Shown: in pieces, positions 34,475 through 44,167 of the stretch
Numbering within the stretch: the first letter of the stretch is position 1
How the letters are laid out: each line of letters begins with the position of its first letter
Source of the DNA: Patiriisocius marinus
Lineage (GTDB): Bacteria > Bacteroidota > Bacteroidia > Flavobacteriales > Flavobacteriaceae
Direction: 5' to 3'
Length of the DNA stretch: 64,000 nucleotides
NCBI RefSeq assembly: GCF_008974325.1
Contig: NZ_BKCG01000001.1
Coordinates: 992,001 to 1,056,000 of the forward strand
Notes under the pieces: model-generated
Told to the model about the DNA's origin: nothing
The model's database searches: none
Seen by the model: only the letters and a program-made list of their open reading frames with translations
Made by a program: the position numbers and the translations under genes

Positions 34475-36835
34475 TTATTGCCCTTCGTTTAATGAAGAGT
34501 CAGTATTAATAGTTTGATTTTCTTTTTCGGTTGTAAAGGTATATTCTAAAATGGTAGCATCAGTATTAATAAATGGTTTAGGAGTCATTTTTTTAGGACG
34601 CTTACTAATATTAAAAAGAGGATTTGATATTAAGTCAAAACCATATTCTAAAACCTTAATTTGAGGTAATGGAGCTTTCTCAGGAATACTGTATTGTATT
34701 TTTAAGGAATCGTTATCACTAATGTAATACCTTAGTAACAAGTTGTCTTTTCTTTTATAAAATCGTTTTCCTTGATCATCAGTATTGGTTACTTCAACAC
34801 CATTAAAGTTTAATGATTTAAATGGTGTGTCAATTGGTGCATACAACATTAATTGATGAATGTCTCTTTGTGGTTGTAGGGTTACGTCTACAGTACGAAA
34901 TCCATCAACCACAGAGTCTTTGTTGATAGTAATCGTAGATGGTGCTATTTCAATAGTTGGTGCTTCTGCAGCAAATGTGTATTTACGAGCATATTTACTT
35001 GAAGCAGCACTTTCTATATAATTTGAAGCACTTTTAGGGGAGTCGCCAAGATATTTTTTCGTCCAATCATCAAGAATATTGTCATAAGTACCGTAATACG
35101 CTTTATTGGTTTCAGCATTTTTATAGTACACTAAGCTATTAGGTTTGTTACGTTCCTCATTAAAATCGCTTTTTAAATGTGTAATTACAAAAAACACAAG
35201 TGCTAAGAATCCAAATAATCCGGATAACAGATTCCTTTTAGAGTAAAATCCTATAACAGGAAGTAATAATCCCATAACAAGAACTACAAAAATAGTGCTG
35301 ATAACTATATGATCACTTCCTAAACCAACTGGGAAAAATTGAATTAACGGAGCGAAAATAAATAATGCAGGAGCTGCTAATAATGCTAAGCCTATGTAGC
35401 TGTTGTTTTGATATTTCAGCAGTAAAAACCAAGATATTAATCCGAAATATACAGGTATGATAAAAAATGCACCACCTTTTAAATACAATAGTAAAACCAA
35501 ATTAATCAGTAGCCAAAATAGTAAAGGCGCTACAATCAAATTAGGTACTGTAATTCGCTTTGCAAAAACACGATACATTTTAAAGGTTATTGCAATAGAT
35601 AGAAATACAAATGCTACAATGTACCAATGACCATTGTATTTAAAGCCGTGTTGAATCTCGTTGTAATGTGGGTATAAATATTCGATTAATTTCCATCCAT
35701 AAAAACCAAATAAACCGCAAATAATCAATGAGCTTAAAAAAGGAATAAATCCTTTAAGAATCCCGTTTAGGTTTAATTTATGCTTAGAAAATCCATAATA
35801 AAGACAACCAATAAATAATAACGTAGCTAAAATTAGCATAGGTAGAATCCACGAAAATGGATAATGAATAAATTTGACCATTGGTATATTTACATAAACG
35901 CTGTCTTCTTCAGCTTTAAGATTCCCTAAGTCCGTATCAGCAAAATAATGTAGTAACGGTAGTAGATAGCTTCCTTGATGTTGTAGTGTTTCAATGTTGA
36001 GGTTTTCAACAGTATCATTTGCTGTATGGTAATCGAAGTGGTCATCAATAAAGGCGAAAAACATACTTTCAATATCGCCCTCTTCTCTAAAAATGGTAGA
36101 ATCAGTGTCGTTTGGTAACAGTTTATAAACACTGTACATAAGTGATGAAGCTACTGGATATGGAACGTTTGCATTTTCAAAAGCTTTAACCAGATTTGTA
36201 TTTCCTCCATTAGTTTCAACAATCATATTACTTGGGCCACCGCTTCCTCGGGCTTCAAAATTGAGAACGATACCAACGTCTTTAGCCCATTTATGGTTTT
36301 TAACAAATAAATTTGCTCCGTCAAGGCCTATTTCTTCTGCATCAGTAAAAAGCACAATAATGTCGTTTTCTGGTTGCTTGCCTGATGCTTTATAAGCTCT
36401 TAAACTCTCAAGAATTGTAACCACCCCACTCCCAGCGTCACTTGCTCCTAACGAAGGTACAAGAGCACTATCGTAATGAGAAAGTAGCACTAAAGATTTT
36501 CCGTTTCCACTACCCTTTATTTTAGCAACAATGTTTCTTGGTTTTAGTAAACCTTGTTTTGCATTACTAAGCATAAATGCTTCTTGAACTTCTGTTTCAA
36601 GGCCAAGTTTTTTTAATTCGCCAATAATATATTCGCGAACTCTTGTGTGTTCATCTGTACCTAAATAGTGTGGAGCTTTTGCTATTTCGCGAAGTGGAAT
36701 TAGCGCACGTTGAGCTGAAAACTCAGTTGCAGGAGCTGAGGTTAAAGTACCTTCGCTTGGCATTAGTGATTGAAAACTAAAAACTATTAAAAGTAAAATG
36801 ACTATTGCCGAAATTATAGCACTTAAATGTTTCAT
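34475..36835 (-). CDS. M28 family aminopeptidase with large membrane domain
   Basis: This 786-residue protein begins with one membrane segment. An extracytoplasmic M28 zinc-peptidase domain (about 45-300) follows, with probable metal ligands His120 and Asp122 (SHYDS), Asp133 (GASDAGSG) and Glu167-Glu168 (FTDAEE). About eight more membrane helices (320-560) and a C-terminal beta-rich extracytoplasmic domain complete it. This is the layout of Fxna/ERMP1-like and bacterial M28 membrane peptidases. It probably releases N-terminal residues from peptides at the cell surface or periplasm. Confidence 0.92.
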   Translation of the reverse strand: MKHLSAIISAIVILLLIVFSFQSLMPSEGTLTSAPATEFSAQRALIPLREIAKAPHYLGTDEHTRVREYIIGELKKLGLETEVQEAFMLSNAKQGLLKPRNIVAKIKGSGNGKSLVLLSHYDSALVPSLGASDAGSGVVTILESLRAYKASGKQPENDIIVLFTDAEEIGLDGANLFVKNHKWAKDVGIVLNFEARGSGGPSNMIVETNGGNTNLVKAFENANVPYPVASSLMYSVYKLLPNDTDSTIFREEGDIESMFFAFIDDHFDYHTANDTVENLNIETLQHQGSYLLPLLHYFADTDLGNLKAEEDSVYVNIPMVKFIHYPFSWILPMLILATLLFIGCLYYGFSKHKLNLNGILKGFIPFLSSLIICGLFGFYGWKLIEYLYPHYNEIQHGFKYNGHWYIVAFVFLSIAITFKMYRVFAKRITVPNLIVAPLLFWLLINLVLLLYLKGGAFFIIPVYFGLISWFLLLKYQNNSYIGLALLAAPALFIFAPLIQFFPVGLGSDHIVISTIFVVLVMGLLLPVIGFYSKRNLLSGLFGFLALVFFVITHLKSDFNEERNKPNSLVYYKNAETNKAYYGTYDNILDDWTKKYLGDSPKSASNYIESAASSKYARKYTFAAEAPTIEIAPSTITINKDSVVDGFRTVDVTLQPQRDIHQLMLYAPIDTPFKSLNFNGVEVTNTDDQGKRFYKRKDNLLLRYYISDNDSLKIQYSIPEKAPLPQIKVLEYGFDLISNPLFNISKRPKKMTPKPFINTDATILEYTFTTEKENQTINTDSSLNEGQ

Positions 36836-36933
36836 AGAGACAAAGGTTTATAGCCTTAAAAATACAGTAAAAAAAGTATAGAACTGTAAATCTGGAAAAC
36901 CTCAAGGAAACTAAAGGCTATTTAGGACTCTTT

Positions 36934-37290
36934 TTAAAGATTAATTTCAACTTTTACAAGTAAAAACCAATCGTTGTCAAGGGGTAAATATCCTTGGTTA
37001 TAGACGTAAAAGTAAGTGGAGCCGGTTTTTGTAATATATTGTCCAGTAAAAAACTTAAAATTAAATCCGTTTTTAAGTAACGTCTCTTTTTTAACCTTGG
37101 TTTTGTCCTTCGTATTTAGTTTTTCGAGAATACGATGATTTTTTCTCAAGCGGTTATTCACATTACGAACAAGGTTAGTCTGGTCTTTGTTAAGGTTATT
37201 GTTATGGGCATTTCGGCAAGCATCGCAACAGAATTTTTTATCTGCTCGACCTAAAATAGGATTGCCACATTCTGGACACGATTTTGCCAT
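36934..37290 (-). CDS. Small protein with N-terminal zinc ribbon (DUF2116-like)
   Basis: The product is about 118 residues from the ATG at 37290 (an upstream in-frame ATG at 37302 adds four residues). Four cysteines form a zinc ribbon at the very N-terminus (CPECG ... FCCDACR). The rest is basic then hydrophobic (KNHRILEKLN; NGFNFKFFTGQYITKTG). It resembles the DUF2116 Zn-ribbon proteins of Bacteroidota, whose function is unknown. It is 22 bases downstream of the outer-membrane barrel gene's end region and shares its strand. Confidence 0.75.
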   Translation of the reverse strand: MAKSCPECGNPILGRADKKFCCDACRNAHNNNLNKDQTNLVRNVNNRLRKNHRILEKLNTKDKTKVKKETLLKNGFNFKFFTGQYITKTGSTYFYVYNQGYLPLDNDWFLLVKVEINL

Positions 37291-37323
37291 ATTTAAACCC
37301 AATTGTAGGGCGGTATTAAAAAA

Positions 37324-38277
37324 TTAATCATCTTTATTAGCCGAAAAACTAAAGCGGTATACGGCTTCAATTTTTCCAAAAAACCCACTGCTTAATTCTG
37401 GGTTAAGTTGTGTGCGATCACCAGCGCCAATATTAAATGCAGACACTCTAAATCCTACATCATCTCCATCTGCATAGGCTTCAGCGTCAAAATCTGCATA
37501 ACCAGCTTTTGCTCTTAATAGAACATTGTTTTCAAGAAAAGCATATTGTACATAGCAAGTAAACTCAAGCGCACCATAGTCTACATAATAATCGGGAGTG
37601 TTTTCTTGATGTACATCAAAGCTACGTCCAATTCCTAAATAGTCAAAACCTAAAGTAACTGAAGGTGAAATAGTGTAGTTAATATCTGCTGAAACTGGTG
37701 CAGAAACATCCATTTCAAATTTACTGTTTTTACTAATATAATAGAAACCTAAAATAGGAGTTGTAAACCATCCATAAGCTTGATCTATTGCAAAAATACC
37801 TGCGCGATACTTAAGTCGTTCGTGTTTCTGATATTTTAAAATGGCAACACCTCCTAAATAGAAATCATCATTAGAAATATCAATATAATCTGAAGCAAGT
37901 TTTGGTAACAGTGCAAAAGTTCCACTCCATTTATCACTAAAAGTTGTTGCTAATCCTAGCTTTAGTATCGTTGTGTGTAAGCTAATATTGTCTGAATATC
38001 TAAAAGGCGAAGTAGGCCCTTGTGTTTGATTTAGCTGTGGAAAAAGTTCTAGATTATTTCGGCTATACATAAATCCAGTGATGAGCGCATTATACTTATT
38101 TATCACAACAGGATAGGTAAAATCTACATCGATAGACTTAATATCAGTGGTTTCTGAGTAGCTTTCATATTTTGAGTCAAAATTCTGACTATATCCTACT
38201 TTTAAAATATCCACATAATCTTGGGCTATTAAATAAAAAGGTGTGAGTAATAATAGAACTAAAAGTGCTTTTTTCAA
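37324..38277 (-). CDS. Outer-membrane beta-barrel protein (DUF6268-like)
   Basis: This 317-residue protein has a signal peptide (MKKALLVLLLLTPFYLIAQ) and alternating hydrophobic beta strands typical of a small outer-membrane barrel, ending in RFSFSANKDD. No plug domain or enzymatic motif is visible. The pattern fits the DUF6268 family, whose role is unknown. It is the first gene of a two-gene minus-strand pair with the zinc-ribbon gene. Confidence 0.75.
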   Translation of the reverse strand: MKKALLVLLLLTPFYLIAQDYVDILKVGYSQNFDSKYESYSETTDIKSIDVDFTYPVVINKYNALITGFMYSRNNLELFPQLNQTQGPTSPFRYSDNISLHTTILKLGLATTFSDKWSGTFALLPKLASDYIDISNDDFYLGGVAILKYQKHERLKYRAGIFAIDQAYGWFTTPILGFYYISKNSKFEMDVSAPVSADINYTISPSVTLGFDYLGIGRSFDVHQENTPDYYVDYGALEFTCYVQYAFLENNVLLRAKAGYADFDAEAYADGDDVGFRVSAFNIGAGDRTQLNPELSSGFFGKIEAVYRFSFSANKDD

Positions 38278-38464
38278 ATACCGAAATTTTCAGAAAGATA
38301 TACAATTTTATGTAAATCAAAACAAAGGCTAAAATCCTTGCATTACAGAAAGATAAGGCCAGTTTAAACAAAAAGTATATTCGTAGAATTGAATTAAATA
38401 GTATGCTTCTGTTAAACAAATAAAAGGTGCTTTTTTATGTATATCATTTTACATCAAAATTCCG

Positions 38465-38472
38465 TAAATTCG
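38465..38472 (+). promoter_or_regulatory. Possible -7 element for ileS
   Basis: TAAATTCG matches TAnnTTTG in seven of eight bases, about 95 bases before the ileS start; no -33 TTTG is visible. The gap 38278-38566 otherwise shows no gene. Confidence 0.35.
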
Positions 38473-38566
38473 CAGCCTTAAAAGATTAGAATAAACATTA
38501 ATTTTTTTCTGAATAATTTAAACTATTTAGAGATAAAAAATATATCCGTCAAAAGCGGACTTAAGT

Positions 38567-41500
38567 ATGGCAACTAAATTCAAAGAACACAAAGGATTAG
38601 ACCTCCCTAAATTAGGAGAAGATATACTCGATTTCTGGCAAGAAGAGAACATTTTTGAGAAGAGTATTGCTATTCGCGAAGGTGCTGAGCCATTCGTGTT
38701 TTTTGAAGGCCCACCATCTGCAAATGGATTACCAGGAATCCACCATGTAATGGCACGTTCTATAAAAGATATTTTTTGTCGCTATAAAACTCAAAAAGGT
38801 TTTAAAGTTGACCGTAAAGCAGGGTGGGATACTCACGGGCTTCCTATTGAACTTGGTGTGGAAAAGGAGCTTGGTATTACTAAAGAAGATATTGGTAATA
38901 CAATTTCAGTTGAAGATTATAACCAAGCGTGCCGTAAAGCCGTTATGCGCTATACTGATGTATGGAATAAAGTAACCGAAGGATATGGTTATTGGGTGGA
39001 TATGGAAGATCCATATATTACTTATAAACCAAAATACATGGAGTCTGTATGGTGGTTATTAAAACAAATTTATAATAAAGATTTGCTTTATAAAGGGTAC
39101 ACCATACAACCATATTCTCCTAAGGCAGGAACTGGTTTAAGTAGTCACGAGCTTAACCAACCAGGAACATATCAAGACGTAACAGATACAACCGTAGTGG
39201 CACAGTTTAAAGTTGTTGAAAATTCATTGCCTGAGTTTCTTAAAAAATACGACCACTTAAATTTAATTGCCTGGACAACAACGCCGTGGACATTGCCTTC
39301 TAATACCGCATTAACTGTTGGGCCAAAAATTGATTACGTTGTTGTTGCAACATATAATCAATACACATTTGAACCTGTTCATGTAATACTTGCTAAAAAT
39401 TTAGTTGGAAAACAATTTAAGGGGAAATACGAACAAACTGAAGATCTTGAGGTATTAAAAAGTTATACTAAGGAAGATAAAAAGATTCCATTTTTTGTTG
39501 CTGAAACCTTTAAAGGGAAAGAATTATTAGAGATTCGATATGAGCAATTATTAGATTATGCTACGCCAGATGCGGGAGTTGACAATGCTTTTAGAGTGAT
39601 ATCAGGAGATTTTGTAACAACTGAAGACGGAACAGGAATTGTGCATACAGCACCTACTTTTGGAGCAGATGATGCGCTTGTTGCAAAACAAGCAGTGCCA
39701 GAAGTGCCACCAATGCTAGTTAAAGATGATAATGGTTTTTTAGTTCCTTTAGTAGACTTACAAGGTAAATTTAGACCAGAACTGGGGGAATTTGCAGGTA
39801 AGTATGTTAAAAACGAATACTATAACGATGGTGAAGCGCCAGATAAAAGCGTTGATGTTGAAATAGCAATAAAACTTAAAACTGAAAATAAAGCCTTTCA
39901 CGTTGAAAAATACGTCCACAGTTACCCTAATTGCTGGCGTACAGATAAACCAATATTATATTACCCACTAGACTCCTGGTTTATTAAAGTTACGGACTTT
40001 AAAGACCGTATGCATGAGTTAAACAAAGGGATAAACTGGAAACCAAAATCAACAGGAGAAGGGCGATTTGGAAATTGGTTAGCAAATGCTAACGACTGGA
40101 ATTTATCTCGTTCACGTTATTGGGGAATACCATTACCATTATGGAGAACCGAAGACGGAAAAGAAGAAATAATTATAGGGAGTATTGAAGAGTTGAAATC
40201 TGAAATGGCTAAAGCCGTTGCAGCAGGGTTAATGTCTAAGGATATTTACGAAGATTTTAAAGTTGGTGACTTTTCCGAAGAAAATTATAACAATGTTGAT
40301 TTACATAAAAATATTGTAGACGATATTATTCTAGTTTCATCAACTGGAGAACCAATGAAACGTGAGGCAGATTTAATTGACGTTTGGTTTGATAGTGGTT
40401 CAATGCCTTATGCACAATGGCATTACCCATTTGAAAATAAAGAGAAAGTAGAAACTACCTGGCGTAAAGCAGATTTTATAGCAGAAGGAGTAGACCAAAC
40501 CAGAGGTTGGTTCTATACACTACACGCAATTGCTACAATGATTTTTGATGATGTTGCCTATAAAAATGTAGTTTCAAACGGTCTTGTGTTAGATAAAAAT
40601 GGACAGAAAATGTCTAAGCGCTTAGGTAACGCAGCAGACCCATTTGATGTACTAGCTACTTATGGGCCAGATGCCACGCGCTGGTATATGATTAGTAATG
40701 CTAACCCTTGGGATAACTTAAAGTTTGACCTAGATGGTATTAGTGAAGTGAGAAACAAGTTTTTTGGAACACTTTATAATACTTATAGTTTCTTTAGTTT
40801 GTATGCTAATCTTGATGGATTCAATTATAGTGAGGTAGCTATTCCAATGGAGAAACGTCCTGAAATTGACAGATGGATTCTTAGTGAATTAAATACACTT
40901 ATAATTACTGTTGATGAGGCATTTACGGACTATGAACCAACTAAAGCTGCAAGAGCAATCCAAAATTTTGTAGGCGAAAACTTAAGTAATTGGTTTGTAA
41001 GATTAAGTAGAAGACGTTATTGGAAAGGAAGTTATGCTGAAGATAAAATTTCGGCATACCAAACATTATATACTTGCTTAGTAACTGTGGCTAAATTGGG
41101 AGCACCAATTGCACCATTTTTTATGGATAGACTTTATAAAGATTTAACATCGGTAGTTGATTCTACAGATGCTAAAGAATCTGTTCATTTAAGTGATTTC
41201 CCAGTTGCTAACAAATCATTTATTGATAGCTCATTAGAACGCAGGATGCAAAAGGCACAAACAATATCGTCTCTTGTATTATCGTTAAGACAACGAGAAA
41301 AGATTAAAGTTAGACAGCCATTGCAGAAAATAATGATTCCAGTGTTGGATGACAACAGTAGAGCAGAAATCGAAGCTGTTAGTAACTTAATTATGAGCGA
41401 GGTAAATGTGAAGGAAATTGAATTAATTGATGAAGGATCTGGAATTTTGGTAAAACAAATAAAGCCAGACTTTAAAAAGCTTGGGCCGCGTTTTGGGAAA

Positions 41501-41968
41501 GATATGAAACAAGTAGCCGCTGCAATTCAACAATTTGATCAAGATGAAATTGCATTGTTAGAAAAAGAGGGTGAAATGGTACTTAACATTTCAGAAAAAA
41601 ATATTACATTGAGGCTTGATGATGTGCTTATTAGCTCACAGGATATTGAAGGATGGTTAGTTGCAAATAGTGATGGAATAACAGTAGCCTTAGACGTTAC
41701 AATTTCTGAAACTTTAAAGAATGAGGGGATAGCAAGAGAACTTGTAAACCGCATTCAAAATTTGAGAAAAGACTCAGGATTTGAAGTTACAGATAGAATA
41801 AAAGTTACATTGCAGCATACTGAAGAATTACAAAAAGCAGTGAGTGATAACCTTGCATACATCAAAGAAGAAACATTAACCGAAGATTTAAATTTTGTGG
41901 ATGATATGTTAAATGGTACGGAAATTGCCTTTGATGATATAACAACAAAATTAAGTATTCAGAAATAA
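38567..41968 (+). CDS. ileS: Isoleucyl-tRNA synthetase (eukaryote-like type)
   Basis: This 1133-residue class I synthetase charges tRNA-Ile. The HIGH-type motif is GIHH (57-60, in GLPGIHHVMAR), and the KMSKR loop is at 681-685. An editing domain lies between them and a long anticodon-binding C-terminal region follows. The length and the GIHH variant fit the eukaryote-like IleS group common in Bacteroidota, which is naturally less sensitive to mupirocin. A DksA-like gene follows after 10 bases and is probably co-transcribed. Confidence 0.97.
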   Translation: MATKFKEHKGLDLPKLGEDILDFWQEENIFEKSIAIREGAEPFVFFEGPPSANGLPGIHHVMARSIKDIFCRYKTQKGFKVDRKAGWDTHGLPIELGVEKELGITKEDIGNTISVEDYNQACRKAVMRYTDVWNKVTEGYGYWVDMEDPYITYKPKYMESVWWLLKQIYNKDLLYKGYTIQPYSPKAGTGLSSHELNQPGTYQDVTDTTVVAQFKVVENSLPEFLKKYDHLNLIAWTTTPWTLPSNTALTVGPKIDYVVVATYNQYTFEPVHVILAKNLVGKQFKGKYEQTEDLEVLKSYTKEDKKIPFFVAETFKGKELLEIRYEQLLDYATPDAGVDNAFRVISGDFVTTEDGTGIVHTAPTFGADDALVAKQAVPEVPPMLVKDDNGFLVPLVDLQGKFRPELGEFAGKYVKNEYYNDGEAPDKSVDVEIAIKLKTENKAFHVEKYVHSYPNCWRTDKPILYYPLDSWFIKVTDFKDRMHELNKGINWKPKSTGEGRFGNWLANANDWNLSRSRYWGIPLPLWRTEDGKEEIIIGSIEELKSEMAKAVAAGLMSKDIYEDFKVGDFSEENYNNVDLHKNIVDDIILVSSTGEPMKREADLIDVWFDSGSMPYAQWHYPFENKEKVETTWRKADFIAEGVDQTRGWFYTLHAIATMIFDDVAYKNVVSNGLVLDKNGQKMSKRLGNAADPFDVLATYGPDATRWYMISNANPWDNLKFDLDGISEVRNKFFGTLYNTYSFFSLYANLDGFNYSEVAIPMEKRPEIDRWILSELNTLIITVDEAFTDYEPTKAARAIQNFVGENLSNWFVRLSRRRYWKGSYAEDKISAYQTLYTCLVTVAKLGAPIAPFFMDRLYKDLTSVVDSTDAKESVHLSDFPVANKSFIDSSLERRMQKAQTISSLVLSLRQREKIKVRQPLQKIMIPVLDDNSRAEIEAVSNLIMSEVNVKEIELIDEGSGILVKQIKPDFKKLGPRFGKDMKQVAAAIQQFDQDEIALLEKEGEMVLNISEKNITLRLDDVLISSQDIEGWLVANSDGITVALDVTISETLKNEGIARELVNRIQNLRKDSGFEVTDRIKVTLQHTEELQKAVSDNLAYIKEETLTEDLNFVDDMLNGTEIAFDDITTKLSIQK

Positions 41969-41978
41969 CACAAAAAAT

Positions 41979-42359
41979 ATGTCAAAAGATGTTAAAAATA
42001 GATATAGCGATGCCGAGTTAGAAGAATTCAGGATATTGATTAAGGATAAAATTAAAGAAGCTGATAAGCAATTACATTTAATTGAAAGTGCTTACAGAAA
42101 TGATTTAGATAACGGTACGGATGATACATCACCTACCTTTAAAGCTTTCGATGAAGGTAGTGAAGTAATGAGTAAAGAAACCTCTTCACAGCTTGCTATT
42201 CGTCAAGAAAAATTTATTCGTGATCTTAAAAATGCATTGATTCGTATTGAAAATAAAACATACGGAGTTTGTCGTGTTACTGGAAAATTAATAAACCCAG
42301 AACGATTAAAATTAGTGCCTCATGCTACATTAAGTATTGAAGCAAAAAACATGCAATAA
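41979..42359 (+). CDS. TraR/DksA family protein with degenerate zinc finger
   Basis: This 126-residue protein has the DksA/TraR fold: an N-terminal coiled-coil region and a C-terminal finger. Only one of the usual four cysteines remains (YGVCRVTGKLINPERLKLVP), so zinc binding is unlikely. Such degenerate members next to ileS are common in Bacteroidota. It may act on RNA polymerase, but the coiled-coil tip residues would have to be compared with DksA to judge that. An intrinsic terminator follows directly. Confidence 0.88.
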   Translation: MSKDVKNRYSDAELEEFRILIKDKIKEADKQLHLIESAYRNDLDNGTDDTSPTFKAFDEGSEVMSKETSSQLAIRQEKFIRDLKNALIRIENKTYGVCRVTGKLINPERLKLVPHATLSIEAKNMQ

Positions 42360-42383
42360 TTTGCAAACCTATTAAAAACTAAG

Positions 42384-42408
42384 CCCTAAATTTCTTTAGG
42401 GTTTTTTT
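42384..42408 (+). terminator. Terminator after the ileS/dksA-like operon
   Basis: CCCTAAA (42384-42390) pairs with TTTAGGG (42395-42401) around a 4-base loop and is followed by seven T residues. The next gene's ATG begins immediately after the T-run (42409), so that gene must be read from a promoter inside this region or by read-through. Confidence 0.85.
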
Positions 42409-43038
42409 ATGCTGAAATTTTACACAACCATACTCGTTATAGTATTTACAAGTCAAGTGATTGCTCAAAAAAGACTTGAAAAATCGATGGATGCATCTCA
42501 AATTGATAAGGTGATTGTTGATGGAGATGGCATGTATAAAATTAAAATTATTACCTCTGAAACAAATACTATTACATTAAAGGCAACAATTGAAGGAGAG
42601 ACATTTGAAAACCTTTTGGTAACTGAAAAGCGTGAACTTGAGACGATAACTTTTGGTTTAGATTACTCCCCTTTCTTTAAACCAGAAAATGATAAACTAG
42701 CGGCGCACAAAGTTATTGCTGTAGAGTTAATTTTAGAAATTCCGAAGAAAAAGATAGTTGAGGTAGTATCTAATTTAGCCTCTTTTAGAGGTGAAGGAAT
42801 TTTTAAAAAGCTAAAAGTTGTGTTACTTGAAGGGAGTTGTAGTGTGAATAGTTTTACAGGTAATGGACTATTTCAAACATTAAAAGGGGATATTACAATT
42901 AAGGCAACTTCACAAGTTATGGGTATAGCGATATCCCAATATGGATCTGTATTAAATGAACTTCCTAAATATGGAAATTTCCGAATTGAAGCAGAAAGTA
43001 AACACGGTGATATCCGTCTCTTACAAACCAATTTTTAA
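42409..43038 (+). CDS. Exported protein with GIN/DUF2807-like beta-helix fold
   Basis: This 209-residue protein begins with a signal peptide (MLKFYTTILVIVFTSQVIAQ). It continues as short beta-rich repeats with the pattern of putative auto-transporter head GIN (DUF2807) or DUF4097 proteins (VEVVSNLASFRGEGIFKKL, FTGNGLFQTLKGDITIKATS). Its role is unknown; such proteins are common in Bacteroidota envelopes. It is 31 bases upstream of lspA. The start at 42409 touches the preceding terminator, but gives a complete signal peptide. Confidence 0.75.
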   Translation: MLKFYTTILVIVFTSQVIAQKRLEKSMDASQIDKVIVDGDGMYKIKIITSETNTITLKATIEGETFENLLVTEKRELETITFGLDYSPFFKPENDKLAAHKVIAVELILEIPKKKIVEVVSNLASFRGEGIFKKLKVVLLEGSCSVNSFTGNGLFQTLKGDITIKATSQVMGIAISQYGSVLNELPKYGNFRIEAESKHGDIRLLQTNF

Positions 43039-43069
43039 TGTTATTTTTGCCACTATTATTATAAAATAA

Positions 43070-43690
43070 ATGAATTTAAAAAAGTCCATAGTACTAATTG
43101 TAGTTATCTTGTTCATAGACCAGATATCTAAAATATATATCAAAACTCATTTTCAACTACATGAAGAAATTGAAGTGTTTTCTTGGTTTCGTATTTTATT
43201 TGTAGAAAATGAAGGTATGGCTTGGGGAGCTAAAATTCCAGGACAATACGGAAAGTTATTCTTAACACTATTTAGACTTGTTGCTATTGTAGGAATTGGT
43301 TATTGGCTATGGGATAGTGCAAGAAAACATGCCTCAGGAATTTTACTTGGTGCTATAGCTTTAATTTTTGCTGGAGCTATGGGTAATATAATAGATTCCG
43401 TATTCTATGGAATTATATTTGATTCAAGTATGCAGCAAACAGCTACTATGTTTGCAGAGGAGCCTTACGGGACGTTATTTCACGGTAAAGTAGTAGATAT
43501 GTTGTCGTTTCCACTTTTTGAGGGTTATTTGCCTTCTTGGCTACCATATTGGGGAGGTAAGCACTTTACTTTTTTCGATCCTGTTTTTAATATTGCAGAT
43601 ACTGCTATAAGTTTTGGAGTAGGACTTTTAATATTCTTCAACAAAAAAGCGTTCCCAACTAAAGATAAGGTGGAAACGCAAATTTCTTAA
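43070..43690 (+). CDS. lspA: Lipoprotein signal peptidase (signal peptidase II)
   Basis: This 206-residue inner-membrane aspartic protease cleaves signal peptides of lipidated prolipoproteins. Four membrane segments are visible. Both catalytic aspartates are present: in MGNIIDSVFYG and in FNIADTAISFG. The family motif FVENEGMAWG is also present. It is longer than Proteobacterial LspA, with an insert before the last helix, as is usual in Bacteroidota. The many lipoproteins in this window are expected substrates. Confidence 0.96.
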   Translation: MNLKKSIVLIVVILFIDQISKIYIKTHFQLHEEIEVFSWFRILFVENEGMAWGAKIPGQYGKLFLTLFRLVAIVGIGYWLWDSARKHASGILLGAIALIFAGAMGNIIDSVFYGIIFDSSMQQTATMFAEEPYGTLFHGKVVDMLSFPLFEGYLPSWLPYWGGKHFTFFDPVFNIADTAISFGVGLLIFFNKKAFPTKDKVETQIS

Positions 43691-43705
43691 AACTGTTTAT
43701 TGTTA

Positions 43706-44131
43706 TTAAGCTGAGATTTTGTTGCTATTAAATAATGCTTCAAATTCCGCAATGTTAACTGGTTTCACTAAGTAATTAGTTACTTCAGAAAACTCTTTAG
43801 ATTTATTAATATCTGCTTGGTTGATTGATGAACTTACAATGTATAATGTCGCTTTTTTCTTTAGCGGAGATTCTATCGCTGTAAACTCTTTCAAAAAGTT
43901 CCAGCCATTCATTACTGGCATATTTAAATCTAATAGAATTATTTCAGGAAAAGCCTCATTATTTAAATTTTCAATAATTGCTTTAAAATAATCTAAGGCT
44001 TCTTGCCCATTTTTAAATATCAATAAATTTTCAGAAAGTTTTTTGATGTCTATAATTTTTTTTACAAGATTTATATAAACATCGTCATCGTCAATAATAC
44101 ATGACAACTTAATCGGGGATGAATTAGTCAT
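43706..44131 (-). CDS. Single-domain response regulator
   Basis: This 141-residue receiver domain has no output domain. The acidic pocket (IIDDDD, 13-16), phospho-acceptor Asp68 (LLDLNMP) and conserved Lys123 (LVKPV) are all present. It lies 36 bases downstream of a PAS histidine kinase on the same strand and is its likely partner. It would act by protein interaction or as a phosphorelay intermediate. Confidence 0.92.
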   Translation of the reverse strand: MTNSSPIKLSCIIDDDDVYINLVKKIIDIKKLSENLLIFKNGQEALDYFKAIIENLNNEAFPEIILLDLNMPVMNGWNFLKEFTAIESPLKKKATLYIVSSSINQADINKSKEFSEVTNYLVKPVNIAEFEALFNSNKISA

Positions 44132-44167
44132 TTTGTGAGGAGATTTTTTTTGTTAGTTTTTATATTT

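Noticed and set aside
43690-43706. Inverted repeat between the ends of lspA and the response regulator as a terminator
   Set aside because: The possible pairing (CTTAA with TTAAG) is too short and has no T-run to support a call.
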